DNA of 64,000 nucleotides from Methylobacterium platani (lineage in GTDB: Bacteria; Pseudomonadota; Alphaproteobacteria; Rhizobiales; Beijerinckiaceae), in the NCBI RefSeq assembly GCF_001653715.1, contig NZ_LWHQ01000016.1, positions 155,743-219,742 of the forward strand. Direction: 5' to 3'. Shown here piece after piece: positions 38,539 through 46,819 of the stretch (its first letter is position 1; every line of letters begins with the position of its first letter). The position numbers and the translations under genes are program-made. Below the pieces are notes generated by a model that worked only from the letters and a program-made list of their open reading frames with translations, did not search any database and had not been told where the DNA came from.

Positions 38539-38742
38539 ATGCGCCGCACCCTGCTGATCCTCGCGCTCCTCGCGCCGACCGCCGTCCTCGCCCAGGGCGC
38601 CCCCGGCCAGGGCCGGTCCGACGGGCGCCCCGCCTGCGAGGCCAAGGCCGACCGCAGCGGCATCACCGGCGACAACCGGGCGACCTACCTGCGCGAATGC
38701 GAGGCGGGCGAGCGCCTGGTGCGCGGCGATGCCCCGCGCTGA
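38539..38742 (+). CDS. Small secreted protein with a PsiF-like cysteine motif
   Basis: 67 residues from ATG 38539 behind GGAGG. Signal peptide MRRTLLILALLAPTAVLAQ, then a short mature part with CEAKADRSGITGDNRATYLREC. The C-x3-A...G-x2-R-x2-Y-x3-C spacing is that of a single PsiF repeat. Function unknown; PsiF was named for phosphate-starvation induction in E. coli. The mature protein would be only about 48 residues, likely with one disulfide in the periplasm. Confidence 0.65.
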   Translation: MRRTLLILALLAPTAVLAQGAPGQGRSDGRPACEAKADRSGITGDNRATYLRECEAGERLVRGDAPR

Positions 38743-38803
38743 CGCGAACGGGCCGGGGCCCGGCGCGTTGGTGGTGCGCGAGGCAACCGTCGCGGAGCAT
38801 CCG

Positions 38804-39028
38804 ATGACCGATTGGAGGCCCATCGATCGCGCCCCCCAGGATGGGCGCTGGATCATCGCCATTCACCGGGACGAGCCGGACCGGCGCGCCGTGATCCGCT
38901 GGGATCCCGGCCGCGCCGGGGACGGCCGGCCCTGGCACGTCGCCACCACCGAGTACGGCTACGCCGCCGACGCATTCACCCACTGGACGCCGTTCCCGGA
39001 GCCGCCGGAGCCGGGGCAGGGCACCTGA
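38804..39028 (+). CDS. Small hypothetical protein (MTDWRPIDxAPxDG type)
   Basis: 74 residues from ATG 38804, preceded by GGAG. It begins MTDWRPIDRAPQDGRWIIAIH, an opening shared by many small bacterial and phage proteins of unknown function, followed by a Trp-rich body (IRWDPGR, PWHVATTEYGYA, FTHWTPFPEPP). It ends 8 bases before mgtC and is probably co-transcribed with it. Confidence 0.55.
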   Translation: MTDWRPIDRAPQDGRWIIAIHRDEPDRRAVIRWDPGRAGDGRPWHVATTEYGYAADAFTHWTPFPEPPEPGQGT

Positions 39029-39036
39029 CCGGCCCG

Positions 39037-39510
39037 ATGCTGCCCGACGCCACCGCCCTCGACCTCGGGGAGATCGTCGGGCGCCTCGGCGCCGCGACAC
39101 TGTGCGGGCTCGCGCCCGGTGCGGAACGGGAATGGCGCGGCAAGGATGCGGGTCTGCGCACCCACACCCTCGTCGCCCTCAGCGCGGCCGTCATCACGGC
39201 CGCGGCGCTGAGCCTCTACGTGGTGGTACGCCGGGAGGGCGGCGATGCCGATCCGCTGCGGGTGATCCAGGGCTTGGCCCAGGCGATCGGGTTCATCTCG
39301 GCCGGCACGATCCTCGTCGCCCGCCGCAACGTGAAGAACCTCACCACCGCGGCGAGCCTGTGGTTCGCGGCTTCCGCCGGCATCGTCGCCGGGGCCGGGC
39401 AGTTCACGCTGCTCGCCGTCGCGATGGGCTTCGGCCTGGCGATCCTGGTCGTGCTGACGCTGCTTCGCCGCCTCGGCCTGGCGCGCGACGAGGATCGGGA
39501 GGCGGGCTGA
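39037..39510 (+). CDS. MgtC/SapB-family membrane protein
   Basis: 157 residues from ATG 39037. The family signature GLAPGAEREWRGKDAGLRTHTLVAL is at residues about 24-48. Hydrophobic helices follow (AAVITAAALSLYVV, GLAQAIGFISAGTILVARR, AASLWFAASAGIVAGAGQFTLLAVAMGFGLAILVVLTLL). Only the transmembrane domain is present; the ACT-like C-terminal domain of longer MgtC proteins is lacking. MgtC inhibits F-type ATP synthase and supports growth at low magnesium in other bacteria. Two hairpins follow the stop. Confidence 0.85.
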   Translation: MLPDATALDLGEIVGRLGAATLCGLAPGAEREWRGKDAGLRTHTLVALSAAVITAAALSLYVVVRREGGDADPLRVIQGLAQAIGFISAGTILVARRNVKNLTTAASLWFAASAGIVAGAGQFTLLAVAMGFGLAILVVLTLLRRLGLARDEDREAG

Positions 39511-39533
39511 GCGGGAGCGCCGCGCCCCGAAAC

Positions 39534-39566
39534 AGGAGCACCGCCGCGATGGCGTCGCGGCGGTGC
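39534..39566. terminator. Perfect 14-bp hairpin after mgtC
   Basis: GAGCACCGCCGCGA pairs with TCGCGGCGGTGCTC across TGGCG, 23 bases after the mgtC stop. It is directly followed by a second hairpin. Confidence 0.6.
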
Positions 39567-39584
39567 TCGCCCTCTTCGAGGGCT
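39567..39584 (+). terminator. Short hairpin plus TTT after mgtC
   Basis: GCCCTC-TTC-GAGGGC followed by TTT; together with the preceding 14-bp hairpin it probably ends the rightward transcript. Confidence 0.55.
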
Positions 39585-39759
39585 TTCCTCCCCAGACCTC
39601 GGACCGCTCTCGAGGGCGGCCTGTGTCGTGTCTGTGATCACAGTGGTAGCCGGCGATTCCCCCGTACACAAGCACAATTGTGCGTCATTCGCGGGCAACT
39701 GGCACTTTCGTGCTCAGGCACGGGGGTCGCCGGCAGGGGAGGGGGCGTCGGCACCCGCC

Positions 39760-42093
39760 TCAGATCGGGTGCGCCGAATGGCCCGTCGGCTCGCGCCGAT
39801 CCCGCTTCGGCCCGCCCGCCTCCGGCCGGATCCGCACCGGCACCGACTTCGCCGCCGGCGTCTTCGACTGGATGTCGTGGTGCGAGAGCGCCATCAGCGG
39901 GTTCATCTCGGGATAGTACGCCCCGAGGCACCCGTCCGGGAGCGAGAACGGCGTCACCGTGAGGCCGGTCACGACCCGCTCGATCCCGTCGCCGGCGTCG
40001 CTGACCAGGGAGACGACCTGCCCCTCGCCGAGGCCCGCCCGGCGGATCTCGTCGGGGTTCATCAGGAGCACGTCGCGGGTGCCCTCGATCCCGCGCAGGC
40101 GGTCGCTGTAGCCGTAGATCGTGGTGTTGAACTGGTCGTTCGACCGCATGGTGATGAGCCGGTAGCGGCCGGGCTCGTCGGCGAACCCGGTCGCCGACAT
40201 CACCTCCGGCGCGGTGAACTCGGCCTTGCCGCTCTCGGTCTTCCAGACCCGCTCCCGGGCCGAGTTGCCGCGGTAGAACCCGCCCGGGATCCAGAGCCGG
40301 TCGTTGAAGTCGTGGAACTCCTCCCGGTAGGTCCTGGCGATCTCGTCGCGGATCAGGCCGTAATCGCCGACCCACTCGTCCCAGCGGACCTTCGGGTTCG
40401 GCGCCAGCGTCGCCTTGGCGAGGCCGGCCACGATCGCGACCTCGGATTTCAGGAAGTCGCTCGCCGGGGTGCGGCGTCCCTGCGAGCCGTAGATGCAGCT
40501 GAACGTGTCCTCGATGCTCACCGCCTGCGGGCCGCTCGCCTGGCGGTCCTCCTCGGTGCGGCCGAGGCAGGGCAGCAGGTAGGCGATCTCGCCGTTGACG
40601 AGGTGCGAGCGGTTGAGCTTGGTCGCGACCTGCACGGTCAGGCGCATCCCGGTCCAGGCCTTCTCCATCCGGTCCTGGTCGGGGATCGCCCGCACGAAGT
40701 TGCCGCCGAGGCCGAAGAAGCCCCGCACCTTGCCCGACAGGATGCCCTCGCTCGCCTCGACGGTGTTCAGCCCCTTGTCGCGCGGCGGCGTGAACCCGAA
40801 CTGCTCGGCGATCCGGTCGAGCGGCACCAGCTCCGGCTTCTCCGAGATGCCGACGGTGCGCTGGCCCTGCACGTTGGAATGGCCCCGCACCGGCGACACG
40901 CCGGTGCCGTCGCGCCCGATATTGCCCCTGAGCAGCAGCAGGTTGACGACCATCGCGACGTTCTCGAAGCCGTGGACGTGCTGCGTCAGGCCCATGCCGT
41001 AGAAGGCGCAAGTCCGCTCGGCCTCGACGTAGACCTGGCCCGCTGCCTCGATGTCGGCGCGCGAGATCCCGGATTCGCGCTCGATCTCCTCCCAGGGCGT
41101 CGCCCGGACCTTCGCCTCGAAGGCGTCCAGCCCGGTCGTGTGTTGGGCGATGAAGTCGACGTCGAGGACGCGGGTGCCCTTCGCCCTGGCGGCGTCGTCG
41201 GCGGCAAAGACGTGCTTGCACAGGCCGAGCATCACCGCGATGTCGCCGCCGGGCCGGACCTGATGGTACTGCGCGCTGATCTGCGTCGCCTTGCGGGTCA
41301 GCATCTCGACCGGGCTCTGCGGGTTGGTGAAGCTCTCGAGCCCCCGCTCGCGGACCGGATTGAAGGTGATGATCTTCACGCCGCGCTTCGCGGCCTCCTG
41401 CAGCGGGTGCAGGAAGCGCGGCGAGTTGGTGCCGGTGTTCTGGCCGAAGAAGAACATCGCGTCGCATTTCGACAGGTCGTCGAACACGACCGTCCCGACG
41501 CTGGCGCCGATCACCTTCTTGAGGGCCACCGAGGTCGTCTCGTGGCACATGTTGGAGGAATCGGGCAGGTTGTTGTTGCCGTAGAGCCGGGCGAACAGGG
41601 CGTAGAGGTACGAGGTCTCGAGGCTGGCGCGCCCGGAGGAGTAGAACACCACCGATTTCGGATCGAGCTGGCGCAGCTCGGCGCCGATCGCCCTGAACGC
41701 CTCGTCCCAGCCGCACGCGACGTAGCGGTCGCCGGTGCGGTCGTAGCGCATCGGGTGGGTGAGGCGGCCCAGCTGCTCGAGGTCGTAGTCGCTCCAGCCG
41801 CGCAGCTCGGTCAGCGTGTGCCTGGCGAGGGTTTCGGGCGTGCAGCGCCGCGTGGTCAGCTCCCACAGGGTCGCCTTGGCGCCGTTCTCGCAGAACTCGA
41901 AGGGGTGGTAGTTCGCCGGCTTCGCCCAGGAGCACGAGACGCACATGAAGCCTTTCGGCTTGTTCTGGCGAAACAGGGTCTCGGTGGCGAGCGGGGTCGC
42001 CCATTCCTTGCCGAACACCTCGGCGATGCCGCGCACCGAGCCCCAGCCGCCGGCCGGGCTGTCGTAGTGGACCGTGTTCTCCTCGACCGACAT
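39760..42093 (-). CDS. FdhF/YdeP-family molybdopterin oxidoreductase
   Basis: 777 residues from ATG 42093 with GGGAGAG upstream. Cys51, Cys54 and Cys68 (FMCVSCSWAKPANYHPFEFC) would ligate the single 4Fe-4S cluster. Molybdopterin blocks: NNLPDSSNMCHETTSVAL, FFGQNTGTNSPRF, GHSNVQGQRTVGI and a C-terminal RLITMRSNDQFNTTIYGYSDR, as in YdeP and FdhF-like proteins. The position usually holding the active-site Cys/SeCys is in SSNMCHET. Possible substrate is formate; Methylobacterium Fdh4-type enzymes belong to this broad group. No accessory subunit gene is adjacent. It is a cytoplasmic protein with no Tat signal. Confidence 0.88.
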   Translation of the reverse strand: MSVEENTVHYDSPAGGWGSVRGIAEVFGKEWATPLATETLFRQNKPKGFMCVSCSWAKPANYHPFEFCENGAKATLWELTTRRCTPETLARHTLTELRGWSDYDLEQLGRLTHPMRYDRTGDRYVACGWDEAFRAIGAELRQLDPKSVVFYSSGRASLETSYLYALFARLYGNNNLPDSSNMCHETTSVALKKVIGASVGTVVFDDLSKCDAMFFFGQNTGTNSPRFLHPLQEAAKRGVKIITFNPVRERGLESFTNPQSPVEMLTRKATQISAQYHQVRPGGDIAVMLGLCKHVFAADDAARAKGTRVLDVDFIAQHTTGLDAFEAKVRATPWEEIERESGISRADIEAAGQVYVEAERTCAFYGMGLTQHVHGFENVAMVVNLLLLRGNIGRDGTGVSPVRGHSNVQGQRTVGISEKPELVPLDRIAEQFGFTPPRDKGLNTVEASEGILSGKVRGFFGLGGNFVRAIPDQDRMEKAWTGMRLTVQVATKLNRSHLVNGEIAYLLPCLGRTEEDRQASGPQAVSIEDTFSCIYGSQGRRTPASDFLKSEVAIVAGLAKATLAPNPKVRWDEWVGDYGLIRDEIARTYREEFHDFNDRLWIPGGFYRGNSARERVWKTESGKAEFTAPEVMSATGFADEPGRYRLITMRSNDQFNTTIYGYSDRLRGIEGTRDVLLMNPDEIRRAGLGEGQVVSLVSDAGDGIERVVTGLTVTPFSLPDGCLGAYYPEMNPLMALSHHDIQSKTPAAKSVPVRIRPEAGGPKRDRREPTGHSAHPI

Positions 42094-42174
42094 GCTGGCT
42101 CTCCCGTGCGGCAGGCGACGGCTCGCCGCCGACAGGGAACCCGCAGGGATTGGGTAAGTTCGCGGCGGTCCGCC

Positions 42175-42651
42175 TCAGCCGCCCCGGGCGTTGCGCCGCA
42201 GCCGCACCAGGGCCCGGTCGAGGGCGCCGAGGAAGGCGGAGCGGTCCTTCGCCGAGAACGGCTTCGGGCCGCCGGTCACCGCGCCGGCCTCGCGCAGCGA
42301 CTGCATCAGGTCGCGGGTGGCGAGCGCCATCCCGACGGAGGAATCGGTGAAGGCCTTGCCGGTGGGGCCGAGGACGCTGGCGCCGGCCTTCACGCAGCGG
42401 CTCGCCAGCGGCACGTCGGCGGTGACGACGACCGCCTGCGGGCCGGCCCGCTCGGCGATCCAGTCGTCGGCGGCGTCGAACTTGTCCGAGACGATCACCC
42501 GCTCGATCCACGGCTCGCGCGGCACCGCGAGGAAGCTGTTGGCCACCACCACCACGTGGGCGCCGTGGCGCCCGGCGACGCGGTAGACCTCGTCCTTCAC
42601 CGGGCAGGCATCGGCGTCGACGTAGACGGTGATCGCCGCCATGGTCGTCAT
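42175..42651 (-). CDS. DUF188/YaiI-family protein
   Basis: 158 residues from ATG 42651, which overlaps the stop of the small upstream gene (ATGA). Opening [24 protein letters not shown], then [52 protein letters not shown] and the tail [19 protein letters not shown] define the family. It has a PIN-like nuclease fold with aspartates in VDADACP and TADVPLA; a nuclease role is likely but not shown. Confidence 0.92.
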   Translation of the reverse strand: MTTMAAITVYVDADACPVKDEVYRVAGRHGAHVVVVANSFLAVPREPWIERVIVSDKFDAADDWIAERAGPQAVVVTADVPLASRCVKAGASVLGPTGKAFTDSSVGMALATRDLMQSLREAGAVTGGPKPFSAKDRSAFLGALDRALVRLRRNARGG

Positions 42652-42845
42652 CGCCCGGGATTGAGGAACAGGCTGTCGAATTCCGGCGGCGCGTAGTCCC
42701 GGCCGGTGATGTCGGTGATGACGACGCGATCGTGGCCCTCGGCCTCGAGTTCCTGCGCCTTCTCCAGGGCGCCCTCGGGCGAGGTGCGCTGGTGCGAGAG
42801 CGGGCCGTCGGCGGTGTGGGCGGTCACGACGAGATGCATTGTCAT
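42648..42845 (-). CDS. Small hypothetical protein coupled to the DUF188 gene
   Basis: 65 residues ([51 protein letters not shown]...). It is soluble, with an amphipathic helix and a short beta region. Family not recognised. Four-base overlap with the next gene supports real translation. Confidence 0.65.
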   Translation of the reverse strand: MTMHLVVTAHTADGPLSHQRTSPEGALEKAQELEAEGHDRVVITDITGRDYAPPEFDSLFLNPGR

Positions 42846-43223
42846 CCTGGGTTGCGGGCTGGCGCATTGATCGCACGGACCGGTGCGAGAGGCGAGCGCC
42901 CGGACGGGGGAGGGGAGGGCGGCTCCCGCCGCCCCGGCGCGACGCCGGCGCGGCCCGGGGAAGGTCGCGGATGAGGGTTAACGGTGTGTTGACGGGACGG
43001 GGCCGTGCGCCCCGGCGAACCCGGCCCGGCCGCGTCCCTCCGGAGCGGTGTAGCCGACCGAGAGCGGGAGAGCCCTCCCGCGCGCCCTCGATCGCGCTGC
43101 GGCAGGCGGGATCTCTCGCCAGGGGGGCATCGGCGGTGACGGGTCAGGATCGGGTTGCACTCGAACCCGGGAGACCCCGACGACCGATGCCATGACGAGC
43201 GTGCGGATACCGCGCCCGGTTCC
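42846..43223. other. Intergenic gap with no supported gene
   Basis: About 380 bases between two leftward genes. GGGTTAACGGTGTGTTGACGGG near 42975 is the only AT-tolerant patch. No tRNA: the GGGTTCGAG-like word near 43160 (minus strand) lacks the matching arms. Confidence 0.3.
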
Positions 43224-43856
43224 TCAATCCGCGGCGCTCCAGCCGACCACCGCCGTCATCGGGTCGCCGGGGCCGCCCTCGGGCCTGAGCGTCCGTCCTT
43301 CGATGTGGGCAAAGCCGGCGCGCTCGAGATACAGACCGACGAGCTGGGCGTGTCCCGCACCGTCGAGCTCGTGCCAGATCGTCACCGCCTTGGTCGGGAA
43401 GCAGCGGTTCGAGAACGAGATCACCACCGGGGAGCCGGGGCGCAGCACGCGGGCGACCTCGGACAGCACGGCGACGGGCCGCTGCAGGTACTGCACCGCG
43501 ACGCAGATCAGGGCGGCGTCGAGGCTTGCCGTGTCGAGGGGCAGGTCCGGCGCGGCGTTGAGGTCCTGCACGAAGCGCCGGGTCAGGCGCGGATTGGCGG
43601 CGAGTTCCGCGGCGTTCAGGCCGTGGCCGATGACGCTGGCATAGGCGACCTCGTCCGGCAGATGGCTGACCCAGCTCGACATCAGGTCGAGGACGTCGCC
43701 CGCCGGGACGACCTCCCGATACAGGTCGGTCACCGCCGCGATCGCCGCGGCGTCGATATGGGTCACGAAGCGGGGTTGCGCGTAGAACAGGGGATCGGGA
43801 TGGCGATCGATCTTCGCGAATGCGTCCGGCGGCAGCTCCGGCAGATCCTGGTCCAT
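43224..43856 (-). CDS. Class I SAM-dependent methyltransferase-like protein
   Basis: 210 residues from ATG 43856. It contains GDVLDLMSSWVSHLPDE (a diverged motif I), LDAALICVAVQYLQRPVAVLSEVARVLRPGSPVVISFSNRCFPTKAVTIWHELDG (motifs II/III of a Methyltransf_11-like fold) and a final EGRTLRPEGGPGDPMTAVVGW. The glycine-rich loop is reduced (LDLMSSWVS rather than LDxGxGxG), as in a subfamily of plant and bacterial methyltransferase-like proteins. SAM binding is not assured. Single gene. Confidence 0.75.
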   Translation of the reverse strand: MDQDLPELPPDAFAKIDRHPDPLFYAQPRFVTHIDAAAIAAVTDLYREVVPAGDVLDLMSSWVSHLPDEVAYASVIGHGLNAAELAANPRLTRRFVQDLNAAPDLPLDTASLDAALICVAVQYLQRPVAVLSEVARVLRPGSPVVISFSNRCFPTKAVTIWHELDGAGHAQLVGLYLERAGFAHIEGRTLRPEGGPGDPMTAVVGWSAAD

Positions 43857-44280
43857 CGTCGGGTGTGCCTCCGAGCCGGGCTTGCGCGCCGACCTCGATC
43901 GCCGGCGCGGGAATCGTCGGGTCGAGGACCAGTGTAGGGAGCGCCCGGCGAACTCCCAGTGCGAGTGTTCACGGTGCCGCATCCGTCGCGATCGACGGGC
44001 CCGTCATCGGGGCGGCGACCGACGCCCGGCTCGGTGAGCTCACATGCGCCGGGACCCATACGCGCCGGGAGAGGGGCGATGCCTCCGTCACGACGCCTCT
44101 CCGCCCCGGCGCGGGACGGAGCGGAGAGGCGCGCCGGCACGGACCGGCTGTCGGCCGTCTCGACCGCCCTCGCGCATCATGCCCGGCCCGCGTCCGACGA
44201 CGCGCTGCGGGTGACGCGACGCTCCGGGTGAGGCGGCGAAGGCTCCGATCGGCGCGGCGGTCCCGGCACGATCCTCGTCA
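43857..44280. other. Gene-poor region before a P-type ATPase remnant
   Basis: About 420 bases with no convincing gene on either strand. GC-rich with broken frames; probably decayed coding DNA, given the ATPase tail that follows. Confidence 0.35.
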
Positions 44281-44508
44281 CCGGTCGTCCGCGCCCGCGC
44301 CATCGCGCTCCAGAGCGTGCTCGTCGGCCTCGGGCTCTCGCTGTCCGGGATGGTGGCCGCCGTCCTGGGCGCGCTCACGCCGGTGCAGGGGGCGCTCCTG
44401 CAGGAGGCGATCGACGTCGCCTTGATCCTGGACGCGATGCGGGTCCTGGCAGGGCCGGGCGGCGCGCACGATGCGGGGGGACGCCTCGACCGGGCCTGCA
44501 CGTCGTAG
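44281..44508 (+). pseudogene. C-terminal remnant of a heavy-metal P-type ATPase
   Basis: The frame reads VRARAIALQSVLVGLGLSLSGMVAAVLGALTPVQGALLQEAIDVALILDAMRVLAG before a short tail and stop. This is the last transmembrane pair and the QEAIDVxxILNALR end of heavy-metal P1B ATPases. No nucleotide-binding, DKTGT or CPx sequence exists upstream, and an in-frame stop occurs near 44214, so only the tail survives. Confidence 0.7.
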
Positions 44509-44627
44509 GCCGGCATCCCGGGTCCGGACGCCCCGTTTCGCCGTCTCGGCCTCGATCGCCACGGCCTTCGCCCGGGCGGACGCCGAGGCAGCCCGCCGCC
44601 TCGCGCCGCCCGGGCGGCCACCCCTTG

Positions 44628-45782
44628 TCACGCCGCCCGGGCGGCCGCCCCGTGTCCCGCCCCGGCGAGTGCCGCCTCGTAGACGGCGACGTAGCGCGAT
44701 GCGACGCTCGACCAGCGGTAATCGGACAGGTCCTCGCAGCCCCGCGCGATCTCGCCCCGCTCCAGGCGCGCATGGGCGGTGCGGATGGCCTCGGCGGCGG
44801 TCTCGGGCGCGGCGAAATCGGCCAGGCCGATCAAGGGGTGACGCTGCGCAAGCCAAGCGAAGGCGTCGTTCGGATGGGCCACCGGGACGAGTCCGGCGCT
44901 CAGCGCCTCGATCAGCGCGATGCCGAAGCCCTCGTATTGCGAGGCCGAGACGAACAGGCTCGATTCGCCGATCAGCGCGCGGACCGCCGGGGCGTCGAGC
45001 CCGGTATGCAGGGTGACGGCCCCGGACAGCCCCATCCGGTCGATCTCGGCGGCGAGCGCCTCGGCGGTGACGTCGGAGGGCACCCCGACGATCCGCAGCC
45101 GCCAGGCCGGCCCGTCGGCGTTGAGCGCCCGCATGGTCGCGAGCAGGCGGTCGAGGCGCTTGTTGTGGGCGAAGCGGCCGATCGTCAGGAGCGCGCGCCG
45201 GGGCTCGGGCGAGGCGGCGCCGGCGAACTTGTCGAGGTCGACGCCGTTCTGGACCACCTCGACGCCGCCCGGCACGATACCGTCGAACAGCTTCGCGTCG
45301 CTCTCGCTGCAGGCCACGATCGCCTCGTAGGCCCGCACGCTCATCCGGGTCGGGCCCTCGAACCACAGCTTCTTCAGCCGCGAATGCGCGCTGGTGTGGA
45401 AGAAGCCGCCATGGGTCGTCGCCACCATCGGCCGGCGGTGCAGGGGCTTGGCCAGCGCGAAGGCGTCGAAGAAGAAGTCGATGGCGTGGACGTGGACGAG
45501 GTCGGCGTCGCCGAGATGCCGGAACGCCGACGGGGCGACCGGATAACGGGACGAGCCGAAGAACGGGATCCGCTCGATCGCGATCCCCTCCAGGACCTCC
45601 CGCGCCGGCAGCCGCGCCTCGGGCGCCGAGAACAGCCGGTCGAGGGTCAGCACCCGGACGCGGTGGCCGAGGCGGGCCTGCTCGCGGGCGAGGTTGGCGA
45701 CGAAATCCTCGAGCCCGCCGCGGTTGGGCAGGAACTGGCGGACCACGTGCAGGATCGACAGGGGCGCGGCGGGAGGCGTCAT
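44628..45782 (-). CDS. GT4-family glycosyltransferase of the polysaccharide locus
   Basis: 384 residues. GT-B fold: N-terminal SILHVVRQFLPNRGGLEDFVANLAREQARLGHRVRVLTL with the glycine-rich GGLE loop, C-terminal LLTIGRFAHNKRLDRLLATM and the nucleotide-sugar E-x7-E motif SQYEGFGIALIEALSAG. Retaining family GT4, likely a mannosyl- or glucosyl-type transferase working on a lipid-linked intermediate. It lies 4 bases after the GH5 gene and is co-transcribed with it and the flippase. Confidence 0.9.
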   Translation of the reverse strand: MTPPAAPLSILHVVRQFLPNRGGLEDFVANLAREQARLGHRVRVLTLDRLFSAPEARLPAREVLEGIAIERIPFFGSSRYPVAPSAFRHLGDADLVHVHAIDFFFDAFALAKPLHRRPMVATTHGGFFHTSAHSRLKKLWFEGPTRMSVRAYEAIVACSESDAKLFDGIVPGGVEVVQNGVDLDKFAGAASPEPRRALLTIGRFAHNKRLDRLLATMRALNADGPAWRLRIVGVPSDVTAEALAAEIDRMGLSGAVTLHTGLDAPAVRALIGESSLFVSASQYEGFGIALIEALSAGLVPVAHPNDAFAWLAQRHPLIGLADFAAPETAAEAIRTAHARLERGEIARGCEDLSDYRWSSVASRYVAVYEAALAGAGHGAAARAA

Positions 45783-45786
45783 CGGG

Positions 45787-46818
45787 TCAGCGCTCGCAGG
45801 TCGGCTCGGCCCGGGCGGCGGCCTGGACCGCGGCCACGACCGGGGCGTTGGCTCCGGCGGGATCGAGCTTCAGGGGATAGTCCGGGGCCCACAGATCGCC
45901 GGCGGCCCAGGCGGTCCAGCCGACCCATTGCCGGGGATTGCGGTTGAGATGGTCGAGCACCGCGCGCAGCCGCTCCGGGCAGCCCTTGCGGGCCGAGGCG
46001 CCGATCTCGCCGAGGAAGGCGCGGCGCTTGGTCTGGGCGAGCCAGCCGGTCAGCCGCTCCACCGCCTGCAGGGCGTCGGCCCCGCGGCTGCACTCGGCGT
46101 GGGTGCCGGAGAAATCGGCGTCGAGGTACTGGTGGACCTCGTAGGCGACGTTCTCCCCCGGGTCGACGACCCCGAGCATGATCGCGGCGTTGTTGCCGGT
46201 GGGCAGGTCGGCGGTCCAGCTGTGGGCGCCGGTCCAGCCCGAGCCCGGCACCAGCACGAGCTGGGTCGCGCCCGTCTCGCGGATCGCCGCGACCGCCGCG
46301 TTGGCCGCCGCGAGCCAGCGGTCGGCCGGGATGTCGTGCGGCTCGTTCATCAGCCCGAACACCACCGAGGCGTCGCCGCGGAAGTGCCGCGCCAGCCGCC
46401 GCCAGACGTCGGCGAAGGCCTCCGGCGTGACCATCTCGGAATCGATGCGCGCCTTGCCGTGATAGGCGTAGTTGTGCAGGTCGATCACCGTGCGCATCCC
46501 GGCCACGGTCGCGGCCGAGACCGCGGCCTCGAGGCGGCCGAGCTCGTCCGGATCGAGGGGCTGGCGCAGGACCGGCTGCAGCCGCTCCCAGCGGATCGGC
46601 AGCCGCATCGCCGTGAGGCCGAGGGCGGCGAAGCGGCCGATCGTCTGGGCCGAGGGGTAGAGGTAGTCGAAGCCGTAGCGCCCCGGCACGGTGCCGAACT
46701 CGGCCCCGCTGAGATTGACGCCGCGCAGGCAGGACGGCGCCGCCGCCGCGGGGGCGGGCGGCAGGGCCGGGATCAGGCCGGGGAGGAGCAGGCCGGCGAG
46801 GGCGAGGCGGCGGCGCAT
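45787..46818 (-). CDS. Secreted GH5 endoglucanase-like glycosidase
   Basis: 343 residues. Signal peptide MRRRLALAGLLLPGLIPALPPAPAAAA, then CLRGVNLSGAEFG, LTAMRLPIRWERLQP, TVIDLHNYAYHG, FGLMNEPHDIPADRW (acid/base glutamate in NEP), VAYEVHQYLDADFSGTH and KRRAFLGEIGASA (nucleophile glutamate). All GH5 hallmarks are intact, so it should be an active beta-glycanase in the periplasm or outside. Sitting between the GT4 and flippase genes, it probably trims or releases the polymer made by this locus. Confidence 0.92.
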   Translation of the reverse strand: MRRRLALAGLLLPGLIPALPPAPAAAAPSCLRGVNLSGAEFGTVPGRYGFDYLYPSAQTIGRFAALGLTAMRLPIRWERLQPVLRQPLDPDELGRLEAAVSAATVAGMRTVIDLHNYAYHGKARIDSEMVTPEAFADVWRRLARHFRGDASVVFGLMNEPHDIPADRWLAAANAAVAAIRETGATQLVLVPGSGWTGAHSWTADLPTGNNAAIMLGVVDPGENVAYEVHQYLDADFSGTHAECSRGADALQAVERLTGWLAQTKRRAFLGEIGASARKGCPERLRAVLDHLNRNPRQWVGWTAWAAGDLWAPDYPLKLDPAGANAPVVAAVQAAARAEPTCER

Positions 46819-46819
46819 C

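Noticed and set aside
43150..43175. tRNA-like T-arm word (minus strand GGGTTCGAGTGCAACCC)
   Set aside because: Loop length is wrong and no acceptor, D or anticodon arms pair around it.
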